DNA from: Hypericum androsaemum
Lineage: Eukaryota; Streptophyta; Magnoliopsida; Malpighiales; Hypericaceae
Direction: 5' to 3'
DNA length: 64,000 bases
NCBI GenBank assembly: GCA_963995505.1
Contig: OZ023181.1
Location: 22,936,366 to 23,000,365 of the forward strand
Numbering within the stretch: position 1 is the first letter of the stretch; each line of letters starts with the position of its first letter. Of the stretch, positions 49,847 through 61,225 are shown piece by piece. The translations under genes were made by a program, and so were the position numbers. Under the pieces are notes generated by a model that saw nothing but the letters and a program-made list of their open reading frames with translations, was not told the origin of the DNA and did not search any database.

Positions 49847-50239
49847 TTTTGGGCGAGCCCATAATAAATTAAGTGCTTGTTTAATTGGTCATAATGTAGA
49901 GTCTAAAAGTTTAATTCCATCTTGAGTACAAAGATTAAATATATAGTAATATGAGTAATTATATGAGAAATATGACTAATATATCTAATTAGTAAACTTG
50001 AGAGATAATTTATATAGCTCAAATTTTCAATAAGAGAAGTAGAGAATTGAGATTGGAATGTGTAAAATTTGAAGAATAAGAGGTGGTATTTATAGAGTTG
50101 GGAAGAAATTCTGAATTTATAAAAAAAAAAATTTAAAAAGTACCAACAGTAAAAAAAATGGTAACCTAGGGATTAAAACGATAACAAAAAAAAATGATAA
50201 GAAAAAAGGGTAATTTACCCCTAATGCTGACGCAAGCGC

Positions 50240-50283
50240 TGACGTCATCGCTGACGTCATCGCTGACGTCAGCGCTGACGTCA
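50240..50283. repeat. Four TGACGTCA palindromes in a 12-bp tandem array
   Basis: Copies at 50240-50247, 50252-50259, 50264-50271 and 50276-50283, each separated by TCGC or GCGC. TGACGTCA is the core site of plant TGA/bZIP factors. The matching part of copy A (near 8357) has only one degenerate unit, so the array expanded in this copy. It lies about 1.4 kb before the start codon of the next gene. Confidence 0.8.
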
Positions 50284-50626
50284 GCGAAATCCAATTAACC
50301 CCCCCTTTTAAATTCCCGCCGCTCCCCCCCCCTCCATTTTTTTATTCCCGCCGCCCCCCCCCCCCCCTTTTTTTTTGAATTTTTATGAATTCGATTCGAA
50401 TTCGAATCGAATTCGATACGAATCGAATTCTCAAAACGAATTCGAATTGAATTTGCCGGTTTGACGAATTACAAAAAACTTGAACCGTATTCAATTCTTA
50501 TCATGACGAATTCGAATCGAATTTTTTGACGAATCGAATTATTGTCGAATCGAATCGAATTTTTTACGAATCGAATCGAATCGAATCACGAATCGGATTC
50601 AATTCGTGGCCAGGTCTAGTCTTACC

Positions 50627-51647
50627 TCGCACTTGTCCTTCTCACGAGTTTTCACCTGAAAACAACCTTTTTTTTTCCTCACAATTTACAGTACTCGATT
50701 CCGCCCAATTAGGGTTTTCGAGTAGCTCCAAAACCCACAAAACATTAAACCCCTTCCTTCCCGCTCACCATCTGGAAAACCCGGAAACGAAAATTTCACT
50801 CACTCGGTCACTCTCACTTTCTTCTTCTTATAAAGGTATTGGCTTTTGAACTCAAACGCTTCCCATTTCTTAAGCGCTTTAGTTATTTTGAATCTCCTTG
50901 TAGAAGTTGTAAATGGGTCAAATTTTGGTTTCATTTAGTCCAACTTTGATCGTCAAGATGACGTTTTTTTTATCCCTGTCTAAAATTTGGTTCCCGTAAA
51001 GATGCGTTTTTTAGGGTGATTCTCTTCGTGGGCTGGTTGCCATTTAGTGCTTCTTGTGGTTTTAAAGCTTTATATAAGAGGACTTGCATGAGTAGCAAAG
51101 AAATGGGTTGAGGTTAGTTTTTTCATGCTGGAATTGGGGGAATTGGGTTCTTGGTGCTTGCTTGTGGAGACCATTTTTTAGAAAATGGGAAGTGAGTTCT
51201 GAGTTTTACTAGTTGGTGGGGTTGAAGCGGATGCTTAGCTTGGTTTAGCCGATACATGGTGCGGATTACTTGAGTCAGGATTCAAGGAAATAAGAGAAGA
51301 TGTTGTTGGTTACTCATTTGGTTTTCATCTTTTCATTACCGTAAAATTTGTGTTAGAGGTTGTTAACATGTTGCATCGTCAAGTTTAAATCTAGGTTTGT
51401 CCGTGGCATGGATGCTGCATTTTCTTTTAATGGCGGAGCCATCGGTGTTGTCCTTGCCCCTTGACATCTTTATCTTGTGATAAACTGGTACAAGGTTGGG
51501 TTTTGTTTGGTAGATCATATGCCTTTGTATGACCATTTGCATATGTTGGAAGAATGGAAGAACTTTACTTTGTGGCAATAAGGTCCTCATCTTGGTTCTG
51601 TAACAGGGTGGCGTCTATGCCAAAAGGTGTTTGTTATTTGTAACATA
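50627..51647 (+). promoter_or_regulatory. Promoter and 5' leader of the At3g52170-like gene
   Basis: A CT-rich stretch (50690-50830) ends in TATAAAGGTATTGG, which fits a leader exon followed by a GT donor at about 50835. The following 800 bp look like a leader intron (T-rich, no long open frame). Exact transcript start and leader acceptor are not determined. Confidence 0.45.
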
Positions 51648-53956
51648 ATGCATGCTATCAAGGGTAGCTGGGTTGGCCAAACTTTTGCACTGGCCACGAG
51701 CAACGACTATGGAGGGAAAAAGTCTCGCTTTCGGCGCTCGAAGGAGGAGTGGAAGGAAAGGATCGTGTCCTTCATCAAAAAGTAATCAACACGATGGTTC
51801 TTCCCGTTATTCCTATTCTTATTATTGGCATTATTATTAAATTGACTGTTTTCTTTCCCTTGCTTTCTTGCTTTGAAAAAAACTGCACTCTAATGGTGAC
51901 TGATGTCATCTTCGACTCTAGATGATAACAATCGACGTCTTCTTGTATTGCACTATCTAAACGAAGTCATTTTGGTGAATATCCTTTCCTTTTCATGTGT
52001 TCATAGGAAGATCTTTCAGGAAAAAGGCTTACATGTCTCCTGAATATGCCATTGATCTGGTAGATTATTTTCAGGTATCAGAGTGGAAATGACGGGAATT
52101 TCCCTTCTTTGAGTCTTACTCGCAAGGAAGTTGGTGGATCTTTTTACACTGTGCGGGAGATTGTGCGTGAAGTAATCCAAGAAAATAGAGTACTTGGACC
52201 TGCAAAATTGTTGCACGATGAGGAGAACGGTGATCAGTCGTCGAGCCATTATGCGAGGGGTGAGATTTCAGTGGAACCTGAAAGTTCTATAGTCGAAGCT
52301 TCAAATGGGAGTCCTTTTGTCTCGGACCAGAATCAGAGCTCTGGCGGAGAATATTACTTGATGTCTAATGGGGTTATTGCAGAGACTGAATATCAGCCTA
52401 TTGACAATGAGGACATCACCAAGGGGAATATTGCACCAGCAGCAGAAAATGGGCAGTTTGATGTACCAGAGGTCAATAGTATTCAAATAATCGAAATGTT
52501 GGAAACAGAAGAATGTTCTGTTGAAGCGGCCGCATCTGGGGATTTGACCAATCAAATAGTGGAGTTGGAGGCGGAGGCATCTCTGGTGCAACCTGTTACA
52601 GTTCAATCTGACTTGTCTAATGGAAGTTACATTAAAGAAATGTCTTCAAACGTAGAAGAAAATGTGGCCGTGGTACTTGGCAAAGAGCGGTCCGTTGAAT
52701 TAAGTTCCCCAGAGAAATTAATGGTGGATGCAAAGGATGTGCACACCCCAATGGGTCAATTAATGGATGAAAACTCTGGAGTGGTGGCTGAGAAGACAGT
52801 AGAAAAGCCGTTGCATGATCCAGAAATGCAGAAAAGTGCAGAAGATGTATCGGCATCTCAATCTAAGATAATAGAGATGACTGATGTGGTAGTAGAGACC
52901 TCCCCTCTAAGACCAGTAATTAAGTCAACTGACCATATAAATGAAAATTCCGGTGAAGTAGGTGAACTAAGTGTGAAAGAAAAAGCAAGCCAGGTTCCAT
53001 GCATCGAGGTTGGGAATGGTAGTTTGTCGCCGAAGGGTACTCCCAAGTCAGGTAGTTCCTTTTCAGGGGACAGTAAAAAAGTTGGGAATCCAGAACGATC
53101 GATGCCAGAGACGAACACCTTTGTAGTGGATAATAAAGTCGAGGACCTCACAGATTTATCTTTAGGAAGCGGAATTTCTCCTAGCATTAGGAAGACGGTG
53201 AATAGTAGTAGCCAACTTCAGAATAGGGCTGACATATCCTGCAATGACAAGGCAGGTGAAGTGGCAGAGGTTAGTCACTTCTTTCTACTAATCCAGTTAA
53301 ACTCGTGTGACCAGATTTCTTTGCAGAACTCGTGATATGAGCACGAAACTTGATGTCAGTGTCTTCATATCAGCATATGGGCAGTATTTAGGGAAACATG
53401 CATTGAAGCTTGATTATTTACACGGTCTGCTCTTGAATTTACTTTGTGGCGCAACTGGGATCTCATTTGTGCTTCTTGCCCGACCAACTTTACTTTTTGG
53501 TGCAATTTATTTTCTTCTCCTCCCTCGTTGTGCTGAAGCTGAATTGAAAGTACGGATTGTGACGTCTGCTGTTGAATTTGAACACTAAAAATCTCGTTCT
53601 GCAGGTAGGCGCTCTAAGTAGCATCCCGGCGAAACCTATGAACAGCAGTCTTCACAGTGCTGGTGGCCACCAGTCAGCCACTAAAGAAGTCCAGCCGAAG
53701 GATGACATCCAACATAGTGACAGCTCCGAGGAAGAAGACAAGTCAACACTAGACAGAATTAAAATGTAAGCATGCTAATCAGTGATCATAGCCCGTGTTT
53801 ATCAACTTGTCGAACATGGCCATTGATCTATAACTTCTGTTTGTTGGATGTGACAGCGAAACATGGGAAGGCGATTCAGCGAATCAAAAAGTTCATCCGC
53901 TTCTTGCCGTCTTCAAGTCCTTTATAGATTCCTTCATCAAATTTTGGTCAGAATAA
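51648..53956 (+). CDS. At3g52170-like protein, annotated as DNA-binding
   Basis: Exons 51648-51781, 52075-53269, 53605-53765 and 53857-53956 join in frame to 529 residues. Exon 1 starts MHAIKGSWVGQTFALA, then a Lys/Arg-rich stretch SRFRRSKEEWKERIVSFIKK. Exon 2 continues YQSGNDGNFPSLSLTRKEVG, then GSFYTVREIVREVIQENRVL. These conserved first 80 residues look like a small helical nucleic-acid-binding module. The middle is acidic, Ser/Glu-rich and probably disordered. The last 35 residues are again conserved-looking: TWEGDSANQK, then HPLLAVFKSFIDSFIKFWSE with an amphipathic or membrane-seeking helix. The biochemical role is unknown to me; the DNA-binding label comes from homologue annotation. It follows SEX4 and PHF1 as in Arabidopsis, apart from the intervening GT4-like gene. 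Confidence 0.85.
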
Positions 53957-54653
53957 GTTCGTCGTGAACATAGCTATGCTTCTGCAGCATGTACCGGAGT
54001 AGAATATGTTTTGCTGGATGATTAGCATAGGTTTCCATGAATCACCTTCCTTTGAATTTGTTTCCATTTTCACTGCATTTTTCTTTTCGATAAATAGAAT
54101 CTTGTCACAACTAGGGTTTGAATCCCGGTCGATCCAAGCCAAATCACTGCATTGTGTGATGCTTTTCACTCTGATCAATGGCTTCTACTATTTTATGGGT
54201 CACTATAGAGTGGCAATTTTCTTTCTTCCTGCCTATGCTTGTTCAAATATAGAATAAATGAAGCTTCCCAATCAGAGTTTTTTGAAGTGATACGGAACTT
54301 GGATTGGTTAAGGTTTCAAGTTCTTGAAGAAATACACATCAATGAGAGTGTGTGACTTGTGGTTTTCGTGAAGCTGGTGTAAAATATCTCATTTCCAATT
54401 TCAAAAGTATTGATTTCCAATTTTATGAGGTCGGTAGTCGTAACGTCAGAGAGAGTATTTTACATTTCTTAGGTTATGAATATTTCAGTAAACTAACTTA
54501 ATAAAAATTGATTTTTAACTTAGAGGCTTGGTGGTCCGATAAAAGCGAAAAATTGCTGGTTGTTATAAATATCAAAAAAGAGCAAGGCAATCTTTAAATA
54601 GTCCTACTCTTATCATGTCCGAACTTGGATTATAAATAAGGGAACAAAGATCA
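53957..54653. other. Convergent 3' intergenic region
   Basis: Holds the 3' untranslated region of the At3g52170-like gene. No gene or named repeat seen. Confidence 0.5.
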
Positions 54654-54896
54654 TCAATCCTCACATGGACTCAATTGAAACATGTCCGACGAGAAATTTG
54701 CCTTCTTAAATTTGGAGTAGTCGAAGAACATGTCCACCTCCTCCTTGTTCACGATGTCAAAGAACTGTACCTTGCTCAGTTTCCTCTCACGAGATCGCGT
54801 TTTCCTTGTAATAAGCTTCCTTGGCGCCGGTGGGCATGTCGAAGACGCAGGAATCTTGTTCTTCGACGATTTGGGTGACACATTGATCATAGTCAT
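54654..54896 (-). CDS. SMR: SIAMESE-related (SMR) CDK inhibitor-like, N-terminus disrupted
   Basis: The open frame (80 residues) carries the SMR core: KIPASSTCPPAPRKL, a basic stretch, then KVQFFDIVNKEEVDMFFDYS. SMR proteins bind CDK-cyclin complexes and drive the switch from mitosis to endoreduplication in the nucleus. In intact family members an acidic segment precedes the core. Here matching residues, EDDYDQCVT, sit just upstream in another frame (about 54860-54900), and a further start MMDSTQEIATLPEF at 54964 lies in a third. The gene may therefore be a recent pseudogene, or translated only from the internal Met at 54896. A related intact gene lies 6.3 kb away. Confidence 0.65.
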   Translation of the reverse strand: MTMINVSPKSSKNKIPASSTCPPAPRKLITRKTRSRERKLSKVQFFDIVNKEEVDMFFDYSKFKKANFSSDMFQLSPCED

Positions 54897-54964
54897 CCTC
54901 TTTAATATGGTCTTCAGTATTAAAACTCAGGCAATGTTGCAATTTCTTGTGTAGAGTCCATCAT

Positions 54965-55316
54965 GGTGTTTAGACAAGTTTGGTGATGGAGTAGATTCTG
55001 GACACCCACTGAACAACTAATTCAAGTTCGTGTCCCGACAGATTGGAGATAGGTGCCAATGGGCTAGCTAGAGGTAATAGAAACCAGGGGGAGAAAATGT
55101 GTGTATTTATATTGGAATTTGGAAGAGCAATTAAAATAATCCTTGTTTGGGAATTGACGGGTGCGTAATGTATTTAAGTCGTTGGGAGATGAAACGGCTT
55201 GTGATATTTCATACTTGTTTAAGCTGGTCGAGTCTTGAACACTTTACAAAATAGGAGGTAGGTAACAATGAACTAAATAGGTAGTTACAATACATGGGTC
55301 GGCCGCAGCTATCATA
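54965..55316. other. Short intergenic region
   Basis: Upstream of the SMR-like gene and downstream of the GCD1-like gene. No further feature identified. Confidence 0.45.
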
Positions 55317-56710
55317 TCAGGCACCCTGCTTACCGACTTCCTGCCACCACCACCGGCGTCTTCGGCGGGGTTTCTCGCGTCTCAAGTAGATCTTCTCAGT
55401 CTCGTTCAATGGCCGGTTGGACCCGTCAGGCTTGCTCACAAACTTCCAGCCACCACCATCTCCGCGTCTCCCTTGAAGTCCCAGCTTCTCAACTAGGAAA
55501 TCCCAGCCTTCATCAGGGCGACGCCTACTATACTTGTGGCATTTCACTTGCCCCTCCATCTGAGCATCAAACAGACAAAATTAGTCAGGTTGTACAAGGA
55601 ATCCACGAATCTAGAGACTCATTACATGGCAGCAGATCTTTCAACAGCCAAGCTAAAGGCCACTAAATAAATAGAGCACACACATCCTAAATACCAATCG
55701 GCTCTATAATGATAACGAACATACCTTCATTTTGTTGAAGGTGAACCTTTGGACAAACTCTTCGTAGAGCATGTCGTCTTCTTTCTTGGAAAGCTCATAG
55801 TGGACCTCATCTGGGTCCCTGGTTGTACCATCCCAACCCTCAGGCATCACCTTAAAATCGGGCTTATACGGGAGGGAAGCAACGTGGAATTCTCTGTCAT
55901 GCGAATTAAAGAATCTGGCAGTAACAAAAACACAGTTATAGACAGCACAGGGTCTGCATATTCAGCTAAACATGAAGCCATACAAAACCCAACACGAAGA
56001 ATTGATGGCAGCATTAACAACCAACTCCACTAGTCGTTAGCCAAAGAACAGAAAGTAAAGACGTTATCTTACTCAGGACAGGTATCCAGCAGCTGCTCAA
56101 CGGAGTCGTCAAGAGGATGACCAAGCCTTTTCTCCATCTTTTCCTCGTCTTCTTTGAGCCAAAGAATCGCATGCACTCTCTGCCTCATTATCCTGAAGTC
56201 CTTGGCAAGCCTCTCAACAGTGTAAACCTCAGGATTTTCCTTGTGCAGGCGGTACATCTCGGCTTTCTCAGAATCCTTTAGGTATGCTCCTCGAACTCCA
56301 GGCTCCTCCACTTTCTTAAGCAGCATATACGTCTCCTCAAACCTCTTGTCCCAGTCGTTAACATAAGCCTTGGACTTGCTGTTCTCCGCCTCCAATTCCT
56401 TGATCGCATCCTCGATATCATCCACGGTGGAAGCCCCAGAAGCGGGGGACGAGCGTGCCCCATCACCATCATTCGTAGTCCTCTGACCAACTACGCCCCC
56501 GTCAAAATGGTCCTTGGTCAGCCCTGTTGACCACGACGAAACAGAATCCCAACCAAGACCATCAGAGCCAGTCGAACCACCACTCAAGCCGCCCCACCCG
56601 GCATTACCATCACTTCCACCATCACCACCATTCCCGGATTCATCCGAAAAGAAACGAGCCCGCGGAGCAACCCGAACCGTGGAGGAGATTCGACATATAG
56701 CACGGTGCAT
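55317..56710 (-). CDS. Mitochondrial Bot1p/GCD1-type protein (eukaryotic mitochondrial regulator family)
   Basis: Exons 56710-56073, 55914-55725 and 55559-55317 join in frame to 356 residues. The N-terminus MHRAICRISSTVRVAPRARF is Arg-rich without acidic residues, a typical mitochondrial presequence, followed by a Gly/Ser-rich linker. The conserved part runs from DDIEDAIKELEAEN through MYRLHKENPEVYTVERLAKD, FRIMRQRVHAILWLKEDEEK, HPLDDSVEQLLD, FHVASLPYKPDFKVMPEGWD, DDMLYEEFVQRF, CHKYSRRR and GGGWKFVSKPDGSNRPLNET, the Bot1p-like family (PF12298 as I recall). In plants this matches GAMETE CELL DEFECTIVE 1, needed for mitochondrial function in gametes; the related fungal and animal proteins are mitoribosomal. 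The Met at 56737 is also in frame, but 56710 starts the presequence cleanly. Name by family resemblance. Confidence 0.8.
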
Positions 56711-56737
56711 TCTCTTTCTCTCTCTACAAATGCACAC

Positions 56738-57370
56738 TAATAACTACATTACAAGACCCAAAAGAGGAACAACAAATCAAACAACTTGTTCACCAATACT
56801 TAAAACCCACAAAGCCAAAGAACGTACCTTTGACTTACGTCCAGCTCGGATCTTCTTCTGGGTTTTCTTCGCTGACCCTTTCTCAGGCTAAAGCGCGTAG
56901 AAAGCCTCCTGCTTTCTTCTCCGGGTAGGGTTTAAGCTAGAGCAGAAGCGGAGTGAGATCCGGTCGGAAATAGACAAGGCAGGATCCGATCCATGGAGAT
57001 GTGGATGACCTGTCGTCCCACGGCTTTGTTGCAAGGTGGTAAAACTTGGGCTTTGGTCCAGCTAAATTCATACTGTTGTGGGCTTTTCTTCTTCTTTTTT
57101 CGGATGGGTAGATTTATCTTTCTACAACAGGAATCGTCTCAAAGAAAATTCATTCTTATTTGGAGTAATTTTTTGACAAGAAATTCAAAAAAACAAATTT
57201 TAGAATTGTAGGGCCCATGTTTAAAAATAATATAATTTAATTTAATTGATGTATTTTTTAAAAATTTTGGATTGGCGCGGTCTGTTCAATACTGGTGGCA
57301 CTGATTTACAATTTCGTTAGAAAAAATTGTGTTCAATAGTAGCATGACACACTCCGTAATTCTCCATGAG
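56738..57370. other. GCD1-like promoter and intergenic sequence
   Basis: The first 200 bp (minus strand) likely hold the leader of the GCD1-like gene. The remainder has no recognised feature. Confidence 0.45.
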
Positions 57371-57560
57371 TAGGGGTGATCATGAATTGAATCTGATTCG
57401 ATTCATCAAAAATTTGTTTCGAATTTAAACCGGTTCAATTGAATCCAATTCGGATTCGATTCATCATATTCGATTTACAATTCGAATTCGTCCTTGGACG
57501 AATCGAATCTGAATTTATATATCTCAAATTCGTCAATTCGTCGAATTATTTTCCTATTCG
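57371..57560. mobile_element. hAT-like end with AATTCGATTCG repeats
   Basis: Begins TAGGGGTGATCATGAATTGA, then GATTCGATTC and AATTCGAATTCG repeats like the subterminal arms of copies A and B. No paired end or target duplication was found, so it is treated as a relic. Confidence 0.5.
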
Positions 57561-58918
57561 AGCCTATAAAACTATTCGCTTTGAAGCTCTTCAGAGGGAA
57601 CCCTGCATTTGGGGATCGGTCGGGTAGAATGCTTTAGGAATCTAGTTAGGACTCGGGCGTTTTCAGTTGTAAGTTTTCACTCGCATTGTTTTTAAAAATT
57701 TTAGTATATAAATAAAATTTACTTATAAAAAAACTACCGGTTTTGGACATTAAATGGTCCCTTCATCGGAATCTATTCAGTAATATATTTTACAATGATG
57801 TATTTTTTATTTATAACTAAACCTCTTTAAAAAATCGAAATCTCATTCCACTTGAACTAACTAACGCAATAGTTGATCAACTTAATTAGTCAAAATCATT
57901 GAGAAATATTCGATCCAAAGCAAGTAACACAGTGACAGAAAAAATACTAATGGTCAGATTCTGCTACTTCAGACCAAACACAATTGGGCATCACATGCAT
58001 AGATTGCCGTATAATTAGCAGCTGGTCAGAAGAATAAATTACTGCCTTTTAGTTGCGTGTCTTGGTTCTGAAGGCAGCTGCATTTTTATTACTCGGTGGA
58101 CCGCCGTTTACCAATTAGTTGTTGTTTTTATATGGAATCCGATGGAATTTTGATGCCGGAGCTGATATTTCTTATCCAAATTTCGTGATCGCCGTAGGAA
58201 TTCCGACGTCTCGCAAAACAAATAACAAGACTTTTACATGTAATTAATTACCGAGGACGTATATTACTTAATGAGAAGTTGTTTTAGTTACCAGACTTTT
58301 GTCATTTTTCATATTACGACCACCTTGAACATTTCTTAGTCCCTTTATAGAGTGTTAAGATGAAAAAACAATTACCCAAGTTTTCCTGTAAAAAGTAGCA
58401 CGGGGACCACGGGTATTAATTAAAAACACAGAATTCTTGATTATTTTTTAATTATCCGACCGAAGCTTAAGGTGGACACTTCCGTGAACACAATAGAATA
58501 ATTAAAGATATGACTATTAGTAGTCTTATTTAGTCTTATACATGGACAAAAAAGGGATGGAATAAAGTGGAGAGAATTAACCGCTGCTTGGAATGTCGTT
58601 AAACTAGCAGGCTTCTACGGAAACGATGCAATCATGTAAAATCATTGCACGGCCATCAAGATTAACTTCGTAGATCGAGCGATAAAAGTCAGATTATATA
58701 CCTAAATTTCATCACAATAAGAATTTTTTTTTACCGTACCGACTAATTTAAATTCGAGTCGATAAATTTTTTGAAAGAATGTATATATAACTCTCTCAAC
58801 AATTATTTAACACCGACGAATTTTTAAAATTAGAAACATGATGTACCACTAATCACAACATGACGATCTAATTATAGATTTATCATTCATGCGTAGATGT
58901 ATTTGCTGTCCAAGATTG
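57561..58918. other. AT-rich intergenic sequence
   Basis: No gene or RNA could be supported. Confidence 0.5.
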
Positions 58919-58923
58919 GTAAA

Positions 58924-59184
58924 TGTAACGCTCCATGATTTGACCGACTGTCTCCACAGACCAACACGGATTTTTTCCAGCGTGTTTTGTCCTCACTCGC
59001 ACGCATCCCGAAAAATTTTCCAGGAGGTCACCCATCCTGATCCTACTCCCGGCCAAACGTGTTTAACCTTGGAGTTCTCTCAAGATGTGTGCCGGAAAAG
59101 AAGGTACACCTTGTTGATATGGATAGTACCAATCAAATCACTTAAGGCGTTTCAGACAGTACATATCATTTACGAGGTATCACA
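58924..59184 (-). mobile_element. Cassandra (TRIM) solo LTR
   Basis: A 261-bp unit begins TGTAACGCTCC and ends GGTATCACA, so its tips are the inverted TGT/ACA of an LTR. The flanks 58919-58923 and 59185-59189 are the identical 5-mer GTAAA, the target duplication of an LTR retroelement. No internal domain or second LTR is present, so this is a solo LTR left by recombination. The included 5S rRNA-like segment identifies the Cassandra family. Orientation follows the 5S-like strand. Confidence 0.9.
59003..59100 (-). promoter_or_regulatory. 5S rRNA-like segment with Pol III internal promoter inside the Cassandra LTR
   Basis: On the minus strand it contains GGATGGGTGACCTCCTGG (59037-59020), the 5S C box, and AGAGAACTCCAAGGTTAAAC (59080-59061), close to the 5S A box AGAACTCCGAAGTTAAGC. 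The rest matches 5S rRNA only loosely, so it is not a 5S gene. Confidence 0.85.
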
Positions 59185-59189
59185 GTAAA

Positions 59190-61025
59190 CATCTAGTATG
59201 ATTGGGAACAAAATATCAGATATGTTCTCTTAAGAAATAAATGAAACAGAACTACTATACCTCGAAAAAGAAATACAAATTGTAAATGGAACGCGAGAGA
59301 AATGAAGGATGGGAAATGATTTATCTTTTTTAATCTACATAAAGTTGACCACCGTTACATAAGTAATTTTCTTAATATCATTTTTTAAAATTGTAAAACT
59401 TAATTTATTTTCGGTAAAAACTCACTCAAATGATATTTTTTCGGACAAGTATCCGTCAAATGCTATAGTTTGATATGGCGGTGAATTGAAGGAAACGGGA
59501 AACCAAGCAACGTGGCTACGGAGACAGTTCACGTGGATAGATTCAATAAGAAGATGTATGTATGGGTTGTATTCGGTACTAAAACTAATCCGCATGTGAG
59601 AATTGATTCAAATAATAATTGTTTTGTTTCTAGTGGACGAACTTTGCCAAGGAAATCTTAGGTCTTAGGTTTTTGGGACAAGAGATTTAAACTTCGCGAA
59701 TAATAAAAAATATTATTAAAAAATTGCTCACTAAAATGAGATTTGATAATATTCGATTATTAATATTGTAACCTACGCTGACAAAAACTAATCCAGCAGT
59801 TCTCTCCCTCTTTAAAAAAGTGGAAAACAGATCTGTTGGTATGGTTATGGTAGTAGATGGCTGCCTTCAAGACGCTACTGAAGTATCCTATGCTCCTACG
59901 CTACGCAAGCCATTGGACCTTTTCAACTATTTCCGCCTCACGCGCTTTCAATCGACTAGAAACGAGAATGAATATAAACGGCTAGGCGTTACACCAACTT
60001 TATATCAAAAGTGACCCTCTTCTAATTGAGATCTATATCTCAATAATGACTGGTTTAATTGAGAATTGTATTTGTTATATTTATTTTTAAAACTTAATAA
60101 GGACAAATTTTGGATTTATATGGACTACATCTAGACATAAACATCCTTTTCCCCTAAACGTGTGGAGTAGTGTGAAGATCTGATCTACTAAGTTTATGTT
60201 TTTTTGTTATCCCTAATTTTAGTCTATGACCAGAAAAAGATGGGAGGGACAAAAAATGTAATTTAATTTTAATATATGGACAAAACAGTCTCACTAACTT
60301 CAAAGAGAAAGAAGGGGGTGGGGTAGTCTCAAAAAAAAGAAGAAGAAGGGGGTGGGGTCACGCTCCCTCGTGCGCGTGGCGGTTGGGGAGAAGCAGTTTT
60401 TTGGGCCATATACGTTGCACCTTGGTGAATCATAGGAAGAAACTAGCTCAACACTACCGTATATATACATAAAAAATAATAAATCCTAAACGGCTAATGA
60501 AATAAAAAATGTAACAGTAGCCAAATATATAACATGTGGAGAGTCATCCCTAAAATACGATTGATAGTGCTTGAGGAACGCTCTAGCTAAAGCTTACTAA
60601 TCATATCAATATTATTTTTTATCTTTAGAGACGAGTTTTCTCGAATCTCATTTAAAAAGTGACTCTTTTACTATTGTCATTCTCGTTCGTAAGACTTAAC
60701 TCAAAATCTCTTTAAAAAAAATCAAACTTTATTACCACAACTTAATTGACATCTTATTTTCCAAGTGTGTATCATGTGAGAAGAAACACAAACTAAAGGT
60801 AAAAAGACATGAGCCAACGAAGCACAGAATTTCTCCAATTGGACATGAAAAGCTTTGGTGCACCAAAAAGGTAGCCACCAAAAAACCAAAAAAACCAAAT
60901 ACACAAAATATATTCCATTAATATTCCTTAGCTAGTGATTCGTCCATCGTCACCTGATCAGGTTTTTAATTAATTAACTTCCTCCCTTTGTCATTTTCCT
61001 TCAAAGTTATCAGGAAAATAACAAC
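59190..61025. other. Intergenic sequence upstream of SMR
   Basis: AT-rich, with a purine-rich GAAGAAGGGGGTGGGG tract near 60310-60360. No gene recognised; the final 200 bp form the SMR promoter and leader. Confidence 0.45.
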
Positions 61026-61034
61026 TATATAAAA
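61026..61034 (+). promoter_or_regulatory. TATA box of the SMR gene
   Basis: TATATAAAA lies 192 bp before the ATG, followed by a CT-rich tract at 61060-61085 that fits a transcription start and leader. Confidence 0.6.
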
Positions 61035-61225
61035 GCATCCAACGACCCTCCTTTCCAATCTCTCCCTCGCGTCTCTCTCTCTCATTACCTTCCTAGTCAC
61101 GCCTTCTTCTTATTTCCTCACCTCTTACATAAGCAGCCAGGAAAAATTTAGGGCACAACGCAAGAAAAATCAGACACTACTATTGTTACATATTTTTTGA
61201 ACAAATTTCCCAATTTTAAAGGGTC

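Larger units (their letters stand above)
49043..50618 (-). mobile_element. hAT element copy B, 1576 bp
   Basis: Termini TAGACCTGACCACG and CGTGGCCAGGTCTA are inverted repeats. The flanks 49035-49042 and 50619-50626 are the identical 8-mer GTCTTACC. The arms carry the AATTCGATTCG repeats of copy A, and the interior a transposase remnant on the minus strand. This intact copy shows the empty site of element D. Confidence 0.92.

Noticed and set aside
50240..50283. A CRISPR-like array
   Set aside because: The unit is 12 bp with 4-bp gaps, no unique spacers, in a plant transposon.
54100..54140. A tRNA T-arm-like motif (GGTTTGAATCCCGG)
   Set aside because: No acceptor, D or anticodon arm could be folded around it.
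59003..59100. A genuine 5S rRNA gene
   Set aside because: Only the internal promoter boxes match well, the rest is diverged, and LTR ends and target duplication surround it.
58889..59188. A 99-residue plus-strand open frame
   Set aside because: It lies almost wholly in the Cassandra solo LTR, antisense to the 5S-like part.
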